Positions 1 to 9,728 of a DNA stretch of 64,000 nucleotides are shown here, one piece after another. Source of the DNA: CAWEBF01 sp963807235 (GTDB taxonomy: Bacteria; Acidobacteriota; Vicinamibacteria; Vicinamibacterales; UBA2999); assembly GCA_963807235.1 (NCBI GenBank), contig CAWEBF010000004.1, forward strand, positions 62,001 through 126,000, written 5' to 3'. Position 1 is the first letter of the stretch, and each line of letters begins with the position of its first letter. A model generated the notes under the pieces. The model did not search any database. It was given only the letters and a program-made list of their open reading frames with translations, and was not told where the DNA came from. A program made the position numbers and the translations under genes.

Positions 1-1050
1 GCGATGGCGGCGCGGTAGAAGGCCGACCCGTTGGCAAAGTCGCCGCAGCAGAGCGACGTGGAGTGCAGCTGGCCGACCACCTGTTTGTTGGCATCGGCGC
101 CCTTGTCCAGAAGCAGCTCTACCAGCTCGAGTGCGTTCAGTTTGTTGGGATGGTCGGCGCGCAGCCGCGATCCGTCCCGCGCCCGCATGTCGGTGGTGGC
201 GTCATGCATGTCCACCGCGAAGTACAACGAGCCGTCATTCGCATCGGCGCCCAGGTCCAGCAGCGTCCTGGCCATGTCGAACCGGTCGTTCACGATCGCG
301 ATGTTCATGGCCGTGGCGCCGTCGCCGTTGGTGATGTTGGGATCGGCGCCGCCCTTCATCAGGGCGCGCACGGTGGACTCGTGGCCGTTGCGCGCGGCGA
401 ACATCAACGGCGTGAACCCGCCGGTCGGGTGATCCGCGTGCTCGCGCTTCTCGAGCGCGGTGACGTGCGCGCGCACGTTCGGATTGGCGCCGGCCTCGAG
501 CAGCATCCCCACCACTTCGGTGTGGCCCTCGGCGGCGGCCCACATCAGGGGCGCCTGTTGCGCGTAGGCGTCCGTGACATTGACCTTGGCGCCGCGCGCC
601 ACCAGCAGCCGGACGGCATCGGCGCGCCCCGTGCGCGACGCGGCCATGATCGGCGTTTCCCCGTCGGGGTGGGCCAGCGAGACATCGGCACCGGCGTCGA
701 TCAACGCCTGCATCACCGGCGTGTCGCCCGTCCGGCTCGCCTGAAGCAGCGGCGTCACACCGTACTTGTTCGCGACGTTCACCTTGGCGCCGGCGGCCAG
801 CAGCGTCCGCACGGCGGCGACGTCCGAGTGATAGGCGGCCCACAACAACGCGGTGGATCCGTCCCGCGCCGGCTCGTTTACATTGGCCCGCCTGGCGATC
901 TGGGCGCGAACGGCGGTGAAATTGCCTTGTTTGGCGGCGTCGACGAGCGGGCTATCGCCGGCGGCGTGCCCGAGCCCACCAGGGGACAGCGTGACGAAGG
1001 CGAGCAGCGTGACCCACAGCCAACCAGCGTGCCTGCGTACGAATCTGCAT
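1..1050 (-). CDS. Ankyrin-repeat secreted protein (partial, runs off left edge)
   Basis: The reverse strand reads as a chain of ankyrin repeats with repeated G-x-TPL/TPLM..AA..G...V..LL..GA.. units, for example GVTPLLQAS, GETPIMAASRTG and GFTPLMFAARNGHESTVRAL. The frame is open to the left edge, so the C-terminus is missing. Ahead of the repeats is a hydrophobic stretch (WLWVTLLAFVTLSPGG) that looks like a signal peptide. The start is odd: the only nearby ATG (1048-1050) is one base out of phase with the repeat frame, and the in-frame stop is at 1083-1085, so a one-base indel near the start is likely. Ankyrin repeats mediate protein-protein contacts; no specific partner is evident. Confident on family, not on start. 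Confidence 0.8.
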
Positions 1051-1246
1051 CTAAGACCCCCGAAGCACTCGATGCGTCTACGTCAGAACGACGTACGAAC
1101 GCGGCTTCGCGGATCCTACACCCCTTCGCAAGTCACAGGCTATAAAGAATTTAGAGGCACGGACCCTTGCGGAGCGTGCAACGGCGGCGACGATTCATGC
1201 CGACGCCGAGATCACGTTTCGCAAAGGTCCAAAAGGCCGGGAGGCG

Positions 1247-1975
1247 TCACGGGCAGGTGTCGGCAACACGCGTGACGGTGGAGACGTTGATGCCCTCCGC
1301 GCCGCCAGCGCCCATCAGGAGCCCGGTCACCGACATCCGCTTCCCGGCGTTGGCGTCGAGCCGCCCCATCACGAACTTCAACTCCATGGTGCGGTCGCCC
1401 AGCGGGCGCGTGGCGTCGGTCGGCGTGGTGCCGGTCTTCTCGGTGCGCTCGGGCGCGGTGGCGCTGGTGATCGTCCAACCGGCGCCGCCCTTCGTCAGGC
1501 AGCCGACCATGCGGACGAGCGTGCCGGCCGGCAGATCGGTGGGGCCATCCTTTGAAACAATGGCGACGTTGGCCACTTCTGCCGGCACCAGCTCCGTCGT
1601 GCCGGCGGGAACGCCGTTCGACCGCAGGATCAGCGCTACCAGATCGGCGTAGGTCGTGGGCGACAGCGTGCCCGCCTGGCCCGCACCGTTGGGCATGTTC
1701 TTCGACACGAAATCGAACAGGTTGCCCACGGTCCGCTGAGCGTAGCTGTCCCAGAACTTCTGCCCGGAGAGGGGCCGATTGCCCTCCGTGCCCAGCGTGT
1801 GGCAGTTGCTGCAGGTGGAGCTGAACACCTGGTTGCCGCGCGTGGCTTGTGCTTCGGTGTAGATGCCGTCCCAGAGCGTCTTGGCGGGGGGCGCCTGCGC
1901 GGTCATCATGGCGGTGCCGACCGAGGCCACGAAACCTACCGTAGCCAGAACGACGATGCGGTGAACCGTGCTCAT
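1247..1975 (-). CDS. Secreted c-type cytochrome with C-terminal accessory domain
   Basis: A 242-residue protein with an N-terminal signal peptide ending near TAQA. A single haem-binding CSNCH lies at residues 55-59 and the likely distal Met ligand at residue 95 (SKNMPNG), giving a normal class I cytochrome c domain over about residues 35-120. The remaining 120 residues are a small beta-rich domain I do not recognise, with GTLVRMVGCLTKG near its start. It presumably passes electrons in the periplasm. The ATG sits after a purine-rich stretch (GGGAGGCATTTCGAC). The gene lies head-to-head with the sugar isomerase at 2070 and downstream of nothing obviously linked. Partner dehydrogenase unknown. 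Confidence 0.85.
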   Translation of the reverse strand: MSTVHRIVVLATVGFVASVGTAMMTAQAPPAKTLWDGIYTEAQATRGNQVFSSTCSNCHTLGTEGNRPLSGQKFWDSYAQRTVGNLFDFVSKNMPNGAGQAGTLSPTTYADLVALILRSNGVPAGTTELVPAEVANVAIVSKDGPTDLPAGTLVRMVGCLTKGGAGWTITSATAPERTEKTGTTPTDATRPLGDRTMELKFVMGRLDANAGKRMSVTGLLMGAGGAEGINVSTVTRVADTCP

Positions 1976-2069
1976 GTCGAAATGCCTCCCGTAAACCGAA
2001 GAAAGCGCGCCGCGGCCGTATTGTAGTCAACTCGCGCGCCCACCGCATGCCAAGCGTATAGTAGCCGGC

Positions 2070-2966
2070 GTGCTCACCAGACGCGACGTCCTGGCTTCGC
2101 CCCTCTCGCTCGTGGCCCTCCAGGCCCGCCCGGCCGGCGGCCGCATGACCCTGGGCCTTCACCAGAACACCTCGGCCGGCGCCGGTTATCGCCGGTCGCT
2201 CGAAGGCTGGGCCAAGGCCGGCATCACGAACGTCGAGCTGACGGCCACGCTGCTCGACGAGTTCCTGAAGACCGACACGCTGCCGGCCGCCAGACGGGTG
2301 TTGACGGACAACGGCCTGACGCCGGTGTCGGCCGCATCGGGCGCTGCCGGGATCTTCGAGCCGAACCCGAACCGCGCCGCCGCGCTCGACACGCTGAAGA
2401 AGCGCTGCGAGATGTTCGCGCAGCTGGGACTCACCCGTATCTATCAGCCCTCCATCGCCACCGCGAGGTACACGGCCGACGACTACAAGGCCGGCGCCGC
2501 GAACATGCGCGAGGTCGGCGAGATCGCCAGCCAGCACAAGCTGACGTTCATGGTCGAACTGGTGCGCAACTCGACCTTCATCGCCACGCTGGCCACGCAG
2601 CTGCGCATGACGCGCGAGGCCGCGCATCCCGCCATGAAGCCGCTCTTCGACTTCTACCACTTCCTGTCCGGTCCCAGTAAGCTCGCCGAACTGGACGATG
2701 TGCGCGCCGGCGAGATCGGCCACGTGCACTTCCAGGACCTGCCCAACATTCCGCAGGAGCTGATGGAGCAGACGACGCGCGAGATCCCCGGCGACGGTGT
2801 GGGGCCGCTCGACCACGTCCTTCGCACGCTCCAGGCCAAGGGCTACACAGGCACGCTGTCGGTGGAGCTGTTCCTGCCCCGCTTCCAGCAGGGCGATCCG
2901 TTTCAGATCGCGTCCGAGATCAAGAGCAAGTCCGAAGCCGTGATGCGCCGCGCCGGCGTGCTCTGA
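2070..2966 (+). CDS. Sugar phosphate isomerase/epimerase-type TIM barrel, exported
   Basis: A 298-residue protein of the xylose-isomerase-like TIM-barrel family (AP endonuclease 2 fold). The N-terminus (MLTRRDVLASPLSLVALQA) is twin-arginine-like, so it is probably exported. Barrel landmarks include GITNVELTA, TFMVELVRNS, FDFYHF, GHVHFQDLPN and a final SVELFLP strand, where the acidic and histidine residues are the usual metal ligands. Such proteins commonly act on sugars or inositols; the substrate cannot be assigned. It is a single gene, divergent from the cytochrome at 1247-1975, and its stop lies just before the Crp-like sites at 2970-3008. Confidence 0.85.
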   Translation: MLTRRDVLASPLSLVALQARPAGGRMTLGLHQNTSAGAGYRRSLEGWAKAGITNVELTATLLDEFLKTDTLPAARRVLTDNGLTPVSAASGAAGIFEPNPNRAAALDTLKKRCEMFAQLGLTRIYQPSIATARYTADDYKAGAANMREVGEIASQHKLTFMVELVRNSTFIATLATQLRMTREAAHPAMKPLFDFYHFLSGPSKLAELDDVRAGEIGHVHFQDLPNIPQELMEQTTREIPGDGVGPLDHVLRTLQAKGYTGTLSVELFLPRFQQGDPFQIASEIKSKSEAVMRRAGVL

Positions 2967-2969
2967 TCG

Positions 2970-3008
2970 TGTGATCGAAATCACGTTCGCGGCGTGACCC
3001 GCATCACA
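2970..3008 (+). promoter_or_regulatory. Pair of Crp-like palindromes
   Basis: Two sites fit the Crp consensus TGTGA-N6-TCACA: TGTGATCGAAATCACG (2970-2985) and CGTGACCCGCATCACA (2993-3008). Their centres are 23 bp apart and the nearer centre lies about 61 bp before the ATG at 3062. The same geometry occurs at 13396-13434 in front of the kinase-crp-cyclase operon. I infer control by the Crp homologue encoded at about 11490-12319; binding itself is not shown. Confidence 0.6.
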
Positions 3009-3061
3009 GACCCCTCCGTCACCAGCTGACACCATGGCGACACCTTTCAAGGAGGTCAGCC

Positions 3062-3469
3062 ATGACGAAGAGTCACAACGGTCGGACGGGGAATCGAGTG
3101 CTCCTGAGTGTCGGTCTTGCCCTGGGCCTGGCGCTGCTGGCAGCGGTCAGCCAGGCAGGGTCGTCGTTGACGCAGAACCACATCCGGTTCGGAGTTGCAG
3201 TAGCCCTGCCGGGCGCGGTGCTGCAGGCCGGCCACTACACCTTCGAGATCGCCAATCCCGACAGCGGTGGCGACGTGGTGCGGGTGTGGACGCGGGATCA
3301 CGCCCGCGCGGTCTTCGCCGGCTTCACGCACCGTATACCCCGTCCCGCGAATATGCCGCGCACGCAGGCGCTGTCGCTGGGTGAGCCGCCGGCCGTTGGC
3401 GCGCCGCAGCCGATCCTTGCGTGGTTTCCCGTAGGCGACAGCAGGGGCTACGAGTTCGTCTATCGGTAG
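3062..3469 (+). CDS. Small secreted protein, unknown function
   Basis: A 135-residue protein with a clear signal peptide (about residues 1-36, hydrophobic run VLLSVGLALGLALLAAV). The mature part contains FGVAVALPGAVLQAGHYTFEI and ends in PVGDSRGYEFVYR, a pattern seen in many small acidobacterial beta-sandwich secreted proteins. The start is secured by a perfect Shine-Dalgarno AAGGAGGT at 3049-3056, five bases before the ATG. Two Crp-like palindromes lie upstream, so expression probably responds to the nucleotide-cyclase/Crp circuit encoded nearby. No enzymatic motif is visible. Confidence 0.75.
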   Translation: MTKSHNGRTGNRVLLSVGLALGLALLAAVSQAGSSLTQNHIRFGVAVALPGAVLQAGHYTFEIANPDSGGDVVRVWTRDHARAVFAGFTHRIPRPANMPRTQALSLGEPPAVGAPQPILAWFPVGDSRGYEFVYR

Positions 3470-3664
3470 ACCCGGGGCCGCGGGCCCGCGGTTCCGTCCC
3501 GGGACGACGCGCCACGCGCGCCTGTGGTGAGTCGTCCTTTTTGGCGTTCTTTGAGGAGGGATGCGGGCTCATTCCGAATTGTGTGAATGTCCGGCTAATT
3601 TTCGAGTACAACGCGATAGCTGAGTCGGCGAGGCCCAGCTCAGCCAAAAGCCGACTGCGGGGAT

Positions 3665-6600
3665 GTGATGTCATCGAAGCTGTTCGTCGCGGTCTTGGTC
3701 GTGGTGCTGGCTCACGCCTCGCCCGCCTCGGCCCAGAGTCAGTGCCCGCAGCCCGTGGCGCTATTCGAGTCAGTGACGAACAACGTGCAGGTCGTCGCCG
3801 TGTCCGCTCAGGCACCGATCCGGCCGGCCCGCCGCACGGCCGTGTGCGCGGGCGACCGCGTGAGCGTCGGCGACAACAGCAGGGCCGTCCTGCTGGTGCT
3901 GTCGTCGAACACGCCGCTGGCTCTGGATCAGAACACCGTGCTGGTGATCACCGCGGCCACGGCTGGCCAGGGCGACACTATCGATCTCCTCGAAGGCGCC
4001 CTGCTCTTCCTCACGCGTGTGCGGCGCGCATTCCAGATTCGCACGCCGTTCGTGAACGCGGCCATCGAGGGCACCGAGTTCGTGGTGCGTGTGCTCAACG
4101 ACCGCACGGTGATCACAGTGTTCGAGGGAGCCGTGCGAGCCAGCAACGACTTCGGGAACGTGCTGGTGGGCCCGGGCCAACAGGCCGAGGCAGTGAAGGG
4201 TCAGGCGCCTCAACTGCTGGTGACCGTCCGGCCTCGCGACGCGGTGCAGTGGGCGCTCCACTTCCAACCCGTTCTGGCGGGCGACACGCTCGAGCAACTG
4301 GAGGCGGTGCCGGCGGCGAGCCAGGACGCACGGTTCTTCGCACGACGGGCGGCGCTACTGCTCGGCGCCGGGCAATTGGACGAGGCGCGCGCGGACCTGG
4401 ACCGCGGGCAAGCTCTGGATGCCGCCAACGCGGACGTCCTTGCGCTGCGCGCGATCGTCGCCGTGGCGCTCAACGACCCCATCGGGGCGCTGGACAACGG
4501 CCGTGCCGCGGTAGAACGCGCGCCGCAGTCGCCATCCGCACGGCTGGCACATTCCTATGCGTTGCAAGCCGGTTTCCGTCTCGACGAGGCGCGCGCCACG
4601 TTGGAGCAGGCCGCGCGCGACAACCCGAAGGACGGCGCGGTATGGGCGCGGCTGGCCGAGCTGCGATTGATGCTGAGCGACATCGGCGGCGCGGCGGATG
4701 CGGCCGGGCAAGCCGTCGCCATGGCGCCGCTGAATGCGCGAGTCCACGTCGTGCAGGGGTTCGTGGAGCTGGCGCGGTCGAGCCCCGGACCCGCACGGAC
4801 AGCCTTCGACCGCGCGATCGAGCTGGACAGCAGCGACCCGCAGGCGAGGCTCGGCCTTGGGTTGGCCAGGATTCGCACCGGCAACCTCGCCGAAGGCCGC
4901 AGCCATTTCGAGATGGCCACGGCCCTAGACCCGGGCAACGCGCTCGTACGAAGCTATCTCGGCAAAGCCTATTTCGAGGAGCGACGCGCACCACTGGCTG
5001 GCGAACAGTTCGACCTCGCCAAGGCTCTCGATGCCAACGACCCCACGTCCCGGTTCTACGACGCGATCCGGAAACAGACCTTGAATCGGCCGGTTGAAGC
5101 GCTGCAGGATCTGACCGAGGCGATCCGCCTGAACGATGGTCGCGCCGTATATCGCTCCCGGTTCCTCCTGGATCAGGACCTGGCGGCACGTAACGCCAGC
5201 CTCGGGCGGATTTACCGCGACCTGGGCTTCGGGCAGCTCGCGCTGGTACAAGGCTGGCGGTCGCTCGAAGCCGATCCCGGCGATCACTCGGGACACCGGT
5301 TCCTGGCGGATACCTATTCCGTGTTGCCGCGGCACGAAGTCGCCCGCGTCAGCGAGCTGCTGCAGTCGCAACTGCTGCAGCCGCTATCGGCCACTCCTGT
5401 GCCGCCGCGGCTCGGCGAGGCCGACCTGTTCTTTCTCGCCGGCACCGGTCCCGACGCGCTGGCCTTCAACGAGTTCAACCCGCTCTTCACCCGAGACGGC
5501 GTGACCGCCCAGCTCAGTGGCGTCGCCGGAGGCACCGGCCTGTTCGCGGACGAAGCCACCGTGTCGGGCCTGTGGAAGCGCGTGGCGTTCAGCGCCGGTC
5601 AGTTCCACTACCAGACGGACGGGTTCCGGGCCAACAACTTCCAGGATCGCGACACCTACAACGCCTTCGTCCAGACGCAGGTCACAGGATCGACGTCCAT
5701 CCAGGCCGAGATCAGAGGCGAGGATCTCAGAGTTGGCGACATCACGTTGCTATTCGACCCGCGAGCGTTCTCGCCGGCTGAAAGTACCCGAATCGAATCA
5801 TCGACGGCCGCCTCGGCCTCCGGCACACATTCAATGCTCGTTCACAAGTGGTTGCCTCCGTTTACTGTAACGATCTAGGACACGATCTCTCACGACTCTC
5901 CAGCCAGCGCTGCGGTGCCAGCGAGCGTGAAAATCCAACAAGACATTCGTGGCTGGGTCGGGGAAGTTCAGCCACTATCTTCGGGCTGGCCGGCTGGCGA
6001 GTCACTCCGGGCAATCGAGATTCTGAGAGTCGAACCGCAGAGAGATTCGACTCGACGTCCGACTGCCCTTCCCACCGTTTGTGGTGACGCAGTTTCGAAC
6101 CGAGCCGATCGACGGATCAATCCTGAGTCAACGGCGGTCTATACGATGCTAACTGCCCGGCGCTACCGCGATCTGACGTAACACTGGGTCAGCCGCTGCA
6201 CAGGTCGAAACAGGTTATACAGCGTCAGCAAGGTGAGTCCCAAGGTCGGCATTAGTTGGCGTCCTTTCCAGTCGACTGCGATCCGCGCGGCGGCCTTCAG
6301 GACCTTGGGCCGGCGCGGCGTGCCGCCAAAGCTACCATCGAACCGACAAGGTGGCGGGTTTCAACCAATTGTTACAACGATGAAAACGGTGTGGCGCGCA
6401 CGAGGTACGGAGTAGCCATCGACCAGGCACGATGCTCCCGTCAGTTGGCGTGGCGCAGAGTTCTCAGTCCGCGAAATTGAGCGTACCGGTCGAATTTCGA
6501 CCCTGTGGCCGGCAACCTGTCGTTCGATGGTTTCCCAATCGAGAGACAGGTCGCCCGTTCGTACGCTCTACTGGACACCCTCTGCGAAGATGTCTGTCAG

Positions 6601-6980
6601 TCTGTCGAATACTTGTTCGAACGGTTTGATCGTCGTCCCGGGAAACGTCAGAGCAACGTCGTCGCCTTGCGAACCCACCGGGTGCCGCTGGCGTCCGATT
6701 CTTCCTCGATCTGGCTGGTTTGCGGGACTCTCGGTGACAGGAATCGCTCAGCGCGGGCGGTTCGAGTCATTCGCGTTCGCAAGGCCGGACACGATCGATT
6801 CTGGGTGACTCGATGCAACGGTCGGGCTACCGATTGCCGCGGCGGTACGGACGCGTGACCGTGGAGGTGAAGAACGCGACGGACGAGAGGTTCAGTTTTC
6901 AGGACACCGACCCCGCCAACCCGCAGGTTCGACCGGCGCGGGTGGCAATGCTCAAGTTTGTCTTGGGACTCGTAGCATGA
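3665..6980 (+). CDS. FecR-domain / TPR / outer-membrane beta-barrel protein, C-terminus frameshifted
   Basis: The intact first frame (3665-5878) has a signal peptide, a FecR-type domain (about residues 55-180, RTPFVNAAIEGTEFVVRV), a long array of TPR helices (about 215-520) and the start of a barrel (FNEFNPLFTRDG, VAFSAGQFHYQTDGFR, GDITLLFDPRAFSP). The frame then breaks near 5770-5790. Barrel signatures continue in shifting frames: PKVGISWRPFQSTAIRAAAF (about 6236), YGVAIDQ (6408), LYWTPSAKMSVSL (6566), ALRTHRVPL (6664) and finally VTVEVKNATDERFSFQDTDP ending at the TGA 6978-6980. So 5.88-6.98 kb, which first looks empty, is the rest of this gene. Family members of about 1,100 residues are probably envelope export or sensor proteins. 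At least five indels separate the pieces. Confidence 0.75.
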
Positions 6981-7005
6981 GAACGAACTCTCTCAGGAGG
7001 CATTC

Positions 7006-7116
7006 ATGGCCGAGACTGACGAACGCATGCGCAGACGCTTCATCACGTTGCTGTTCGATACGAAGACCAACACGATCCTCGGCAAGCACGGCGTTGGGTC
7101 AAGGGGGCGGAATTGA
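7006..7116 (+). CDS. Small ORF, 36 residues, unknown
   Basis: A short charged ORF (MAETDERMRRRFITLLFDTK...) with a strong Shine-Dalgarno (AGGAGG at 6995-7000, five bases before ATG 7006). It begins 25 bp after the barrel gene stop and its TGA (7114-7116) overlaps a TTG start of the next small ORF. No signal peptide or known motif. It could also be the 5' half of one about 95-residue gene split by an indel with the following ORF. Confidence 0.4.
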   Translation: MAETDERMRRRFITLLFDTKTNTILGKHGVGSRGRN

Positions 7117-7295
7117 GAAAGATCCACCAAAAGGACCCGAGGAAGTCGACACCCCAGGAAAAACCCATCCCGGATCCGCCCGGCGACCCCAATCCTGAGT
7201 ATGTCTGCATCAATGGCGTCCTGCACATCTGCATGAATCTGCCTTCCGGCCGCGCGTGCTGGAATCTCGGAGCTGCGTGCGAGTACAACGACTAG
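7113..7295 (+). CDS. Small Cys-containing ORF, 60 residues, unknown
   Basis: Starts at TTG 7113 inside the stop of the preceding ORF, with GGGGGCGG just before it, so translation may be coupled. The first half is basic and proline-rich (KPIPDPPGDPNPEY), the second half hydrophobic with four cysteines (VCINGVLHICM, RACWNLGAACEYND). No signal peptide and no family recognised. Lies 26 bp before the metalloprotease lipoprotein. Either a real small protein or the 3' part of a single gene with 7006-7116. Confidence 0.35.
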   Translation: MRKIHQKDPRKSTPQEKPIPDPPGDPNPEYVCINGVLHICMNLPSGRACWNLGAACEYND

Positions 7296-7322
7296 AACGC
7301 CCTGCTCGGGCCGGAGGTAAAT

Positions 7323-9002
7323 GTGACCAGCCAGCGATTCGTCAGCGTGATCACGAGCGTGTCACAGCGCTGCCTCCGAGCCCGGCTTGGGCCGGGCTTC
7401 CTGGTCGCTGCGGCCACCCTGCTCCTCGCCGGCTGCGCCAAGCCGACCTCTGAACACCATCCAGCCCGGCACCGGTTATCCGCGACAGCTGCTGGCCGTC
7501 GACGGAACGACCGATTTCGCCGCCGTGGTGTGGGACGCAGGCTCGGGCAGCGAAATGACCATCTACACAGGCCTGTTCGGCACCCGTTATTTTCAGATCC
7601 CGGTCGACGCCACACCCGGGCCCCATCAGGTCGCTATCAGGAACAACGGTGGGACTTCGGCCACCATCGAAGTGATGGTCCTGGATTCGCAGCCCTTTCC
7701 AGCGCCCCGGATCGAGGACATCGGTATCGTCGAGGCCTCTGGCAGTCCGTTATCCATCGGCATGACCGTGTCGGCAGCCAACCTCGATGTCAACGCGACC
7801 CTCGAGGTCCGTGAAGTGGTTGCCGGGGTCGGGGCCGCTCGAAACGTGCCGATCAGCGTGTTCTGGAGCGGCCTGCCCATCGACTACCAGCAGGCGCACC
7901 AACCAGCGACCTTCGGCTACCCCGTGTATCACTACGCCCAGGTTGCCGGCGTAGTGGAAGGGGTGTCGTGGGGTTCGACGCTGGAGGTGACCGTGGTCAA
8001 CAACGACGGCCAGACGGCCAGGGGAACCATCACGTTGCCCGCGAGAGCAGAAGACCTCGACGGCGACGGCGACGGCCTGCCCGACGTCTGGGAAGAATCC
8101 GGCTACGAGGCGCCGTCGGGGGTCACGATCTCGCTGTCCGACTTTGGTGCGAACAAGTGGCGCAAGGACATCCTGGTCGAGACGGACTGGATCGCCGCCG
8201 CGAAGCTCCCCGACACAGTCTTCAGCACGCTCGAGACGCTATTCGCGGAGGCCCCGGTGCTCAATCCCGACGGCTCCCGTGGCATTCACGTCTTCGTCGA
8301 TCGCGGACAGAGCCCGGGACTCAAAGGGGGCGAGACGCTGGCCAATCACGATTGCCTCACGCTGGAGTTTCCGGCACCAGCCGGGATTTCGGGTTGCACG
8401 ATCATGTCGAGCGTCTTCGACTACAAGGCCAACCATTTCGATCCCGATCGCCTGAAGCTGTTTCACTATGCCGTGCTGGGCAGGAAGGACACGCTGAGCG
8501 CGAGCGGTCGAGCAGAGCTCCACGGGAACGACTTCTTTCTGACTTGCTGGGTTCGTCCTCCAGCTCCGGGAACTTCACGGTGCAGCTGGTGACTTCATGC
8601 ACGAGCTGGGGCACAACCTGGGCCTCTCGCATGGCGACTTGATGTCGAACACCCAGGACTACGTCTTCAAGCCCAACCTGCCAAGCATCATGAGCTACCG
8701 CTACGGCGCGGGCGTAGACGTGACCTGCGACTGCAACAAGATGGGGTGATCACCTTCAGCCAAGGAACGTTGAAGACGGTTGAGCGAAGCTTCGGTCGAT
8801 GAGACCCCCGGGATCTGCGACGAAGGGCCGCGGACCTCGATCAGGATGGCATGGTGGCCTCCAACGCTGGCCCGATGAACCTCAATCCATTCTGCCGTGG
8901 CCAGGATTCGACATGGACATGGTGGACGACTGGGACGACTTCGATCAGTGGGGCCACCTGCTGCTGAACTTCGTGGGAGGCGCGGAATGGAACAACAACT
9001 GA
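7323..9002 (+). pseudogene. Zincin metalloprotease lipoprotein, multiply frameshifted
   Basis: The N-terminus (7323 frame) is a lipoprotein signal with lipobox LLLAGCA. The body continues in a second frame (about 7450-8545) with a beta-sandwich region and an acidic calcium-like motif DLDGDGDGLPDVWEE. The catalytic motif HELGHNLGLSHGD (HExxHxxGxxHxxD) is in a third frame at about 8597-8635, followed by the Met-turn SIMSYRYG. The tail VDDWDDF...WGHLLLNFVGG is in a further frame, ending at 9002. Frame changes fall near 7450, 8545, 8588, 8750 and 8800. If repaired this would be an M12B/matrixin-like metallopeptidase anchored by lipid. As given, no full-length product is possible; decay or sequencing error cannot be told apart. 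Confidence 0.7.
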
Positions 9003-9727
9003 CGCGTCTGGCACTCGTCTCGATGCTGCTGGTGACCGCATGTACCGGCGAGACGTTCACGCCGCCCAACCAGCAGACCTCTCCGCTGCTCGGCGGGGTG
9101 CCGCGCCCACCCCTGAACCTGCCGCTGCCGCCGCCCAGCGTTCCCGCGGAGCCACCCTCGCTGCCGGCGGGCACCCAGCCCTCGCTGGCGATCCTGGCGG
9201 ACGGGAAGCCGTTTCAAGGCGTAGCCAATGGCAACGGCAAGATTGTCGCCAGTGGAGGTGCACTCGACCTGTTCGAGGGCAGCGGCCGTATCCTCAGGGT
9301 GCTGTACCGTCTGCCGCCCGGTCTCCCGCCGATCGCCGCCCCTGCTGGATTTGGAAACTGGAGCATCACCGAGCGCTCCACTCCAGGGGGACCCGCCAGG
9401 CAGCTCGTCGTCAGCGACAAGGCGGGGGTACTGCTCGCTGAGCTGTGGATGATTGCCGTTGAACCGATCAGCGTTCAGGCCGGGACGGGCGTGTCGCTTC
9501 GACAGCGTCCCCACGCGGGCTCTTCGAATCTGACCGCGGTGCAGACCGACGTCGTGCGCCAGGACGGTACGCTGACCGAGTTGCCGGTGGGAAAGGCCCT
9601 CCAGGTGAACGCCGGCGGCGCGTCGTATGGCATGTTCGTCGAGAACAGCCATTGGGCTCGGGTGGCCGAGGGTGGGACCTTCATCGCCCGCTACCTGCTG
9701 CACGTCTGGGTGGTTCGCGGCCAGTAA
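8987..9727 (+). CDS. Proline-rich lipoprotein, unknown function
   Basis: A 246-residue protein whose signal peptide ends in the lipobox LLVTAC, then a proline-rich linker (PPNQQTSP, PRPPLNLPLPPPS) and a globular domain with ILADGKPFQGVANGNGK and a C-terminal GTFIARYLLHVWVVRGQ. I chose ATG 8987 because it directly precedes the signal peptide; the longer open frame upstream is the tail of the metalloprotease in another phase. Its start overlaps the metalloprotease tail by 16 bases, which suggests an operon. It converges with the cyclase at 9729. Function unknown. Confidence 0.6.
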   Translation: MEQQLTRLALVSMLLVTACTGETFTPPNQQTSPLLGGVPRPPLNLPLPPPSVPAEPPSLPAGTQPSLAILADGKPFQGVANGNGKIVASGGALDLFEGSGRILRVLYRLPPGLPPIAAPAGFGNWSITERSTPGGPARQLVVSDKAGVLLAELWMIAVEPISVQAGTGVSLRQRPHAGSSNLTAVQTDVVRQDGTLTELPVGKALQVNAGGASYGMFVENSHWARVAEGGTFIARYLLHVWVVRGQ

Positions 9728-9728
9728 A

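Noticed and set aside
63..1145. Long forward ORF of 360 residues
   Set aside because: It is the antisense shadow of the ankyrin-repeat gene: rich in Arg/Gly/His, no domain, while the reverse strand shows clear ankyrin repeats.
1212..3050. Leftward ORF of 612 residues
   Set aside because: Overlaps the cytochrome and the sugar isomerase, both with strong family motifs in other frames; composition is that of an antisense frame.
5915..6858. Several small forward ORFs as independent genes
   Set aside because: Their pieces align in order with the barrel of the FecR-TPR protein, so they are fragments of one frameshifted gene.
7006..7295. RiPP precursor with modification enzymes
   Set aside because: No radical SAM, lanthionine or YcaO enzyme is nearby; kept only as an unexplained small ORF pair.
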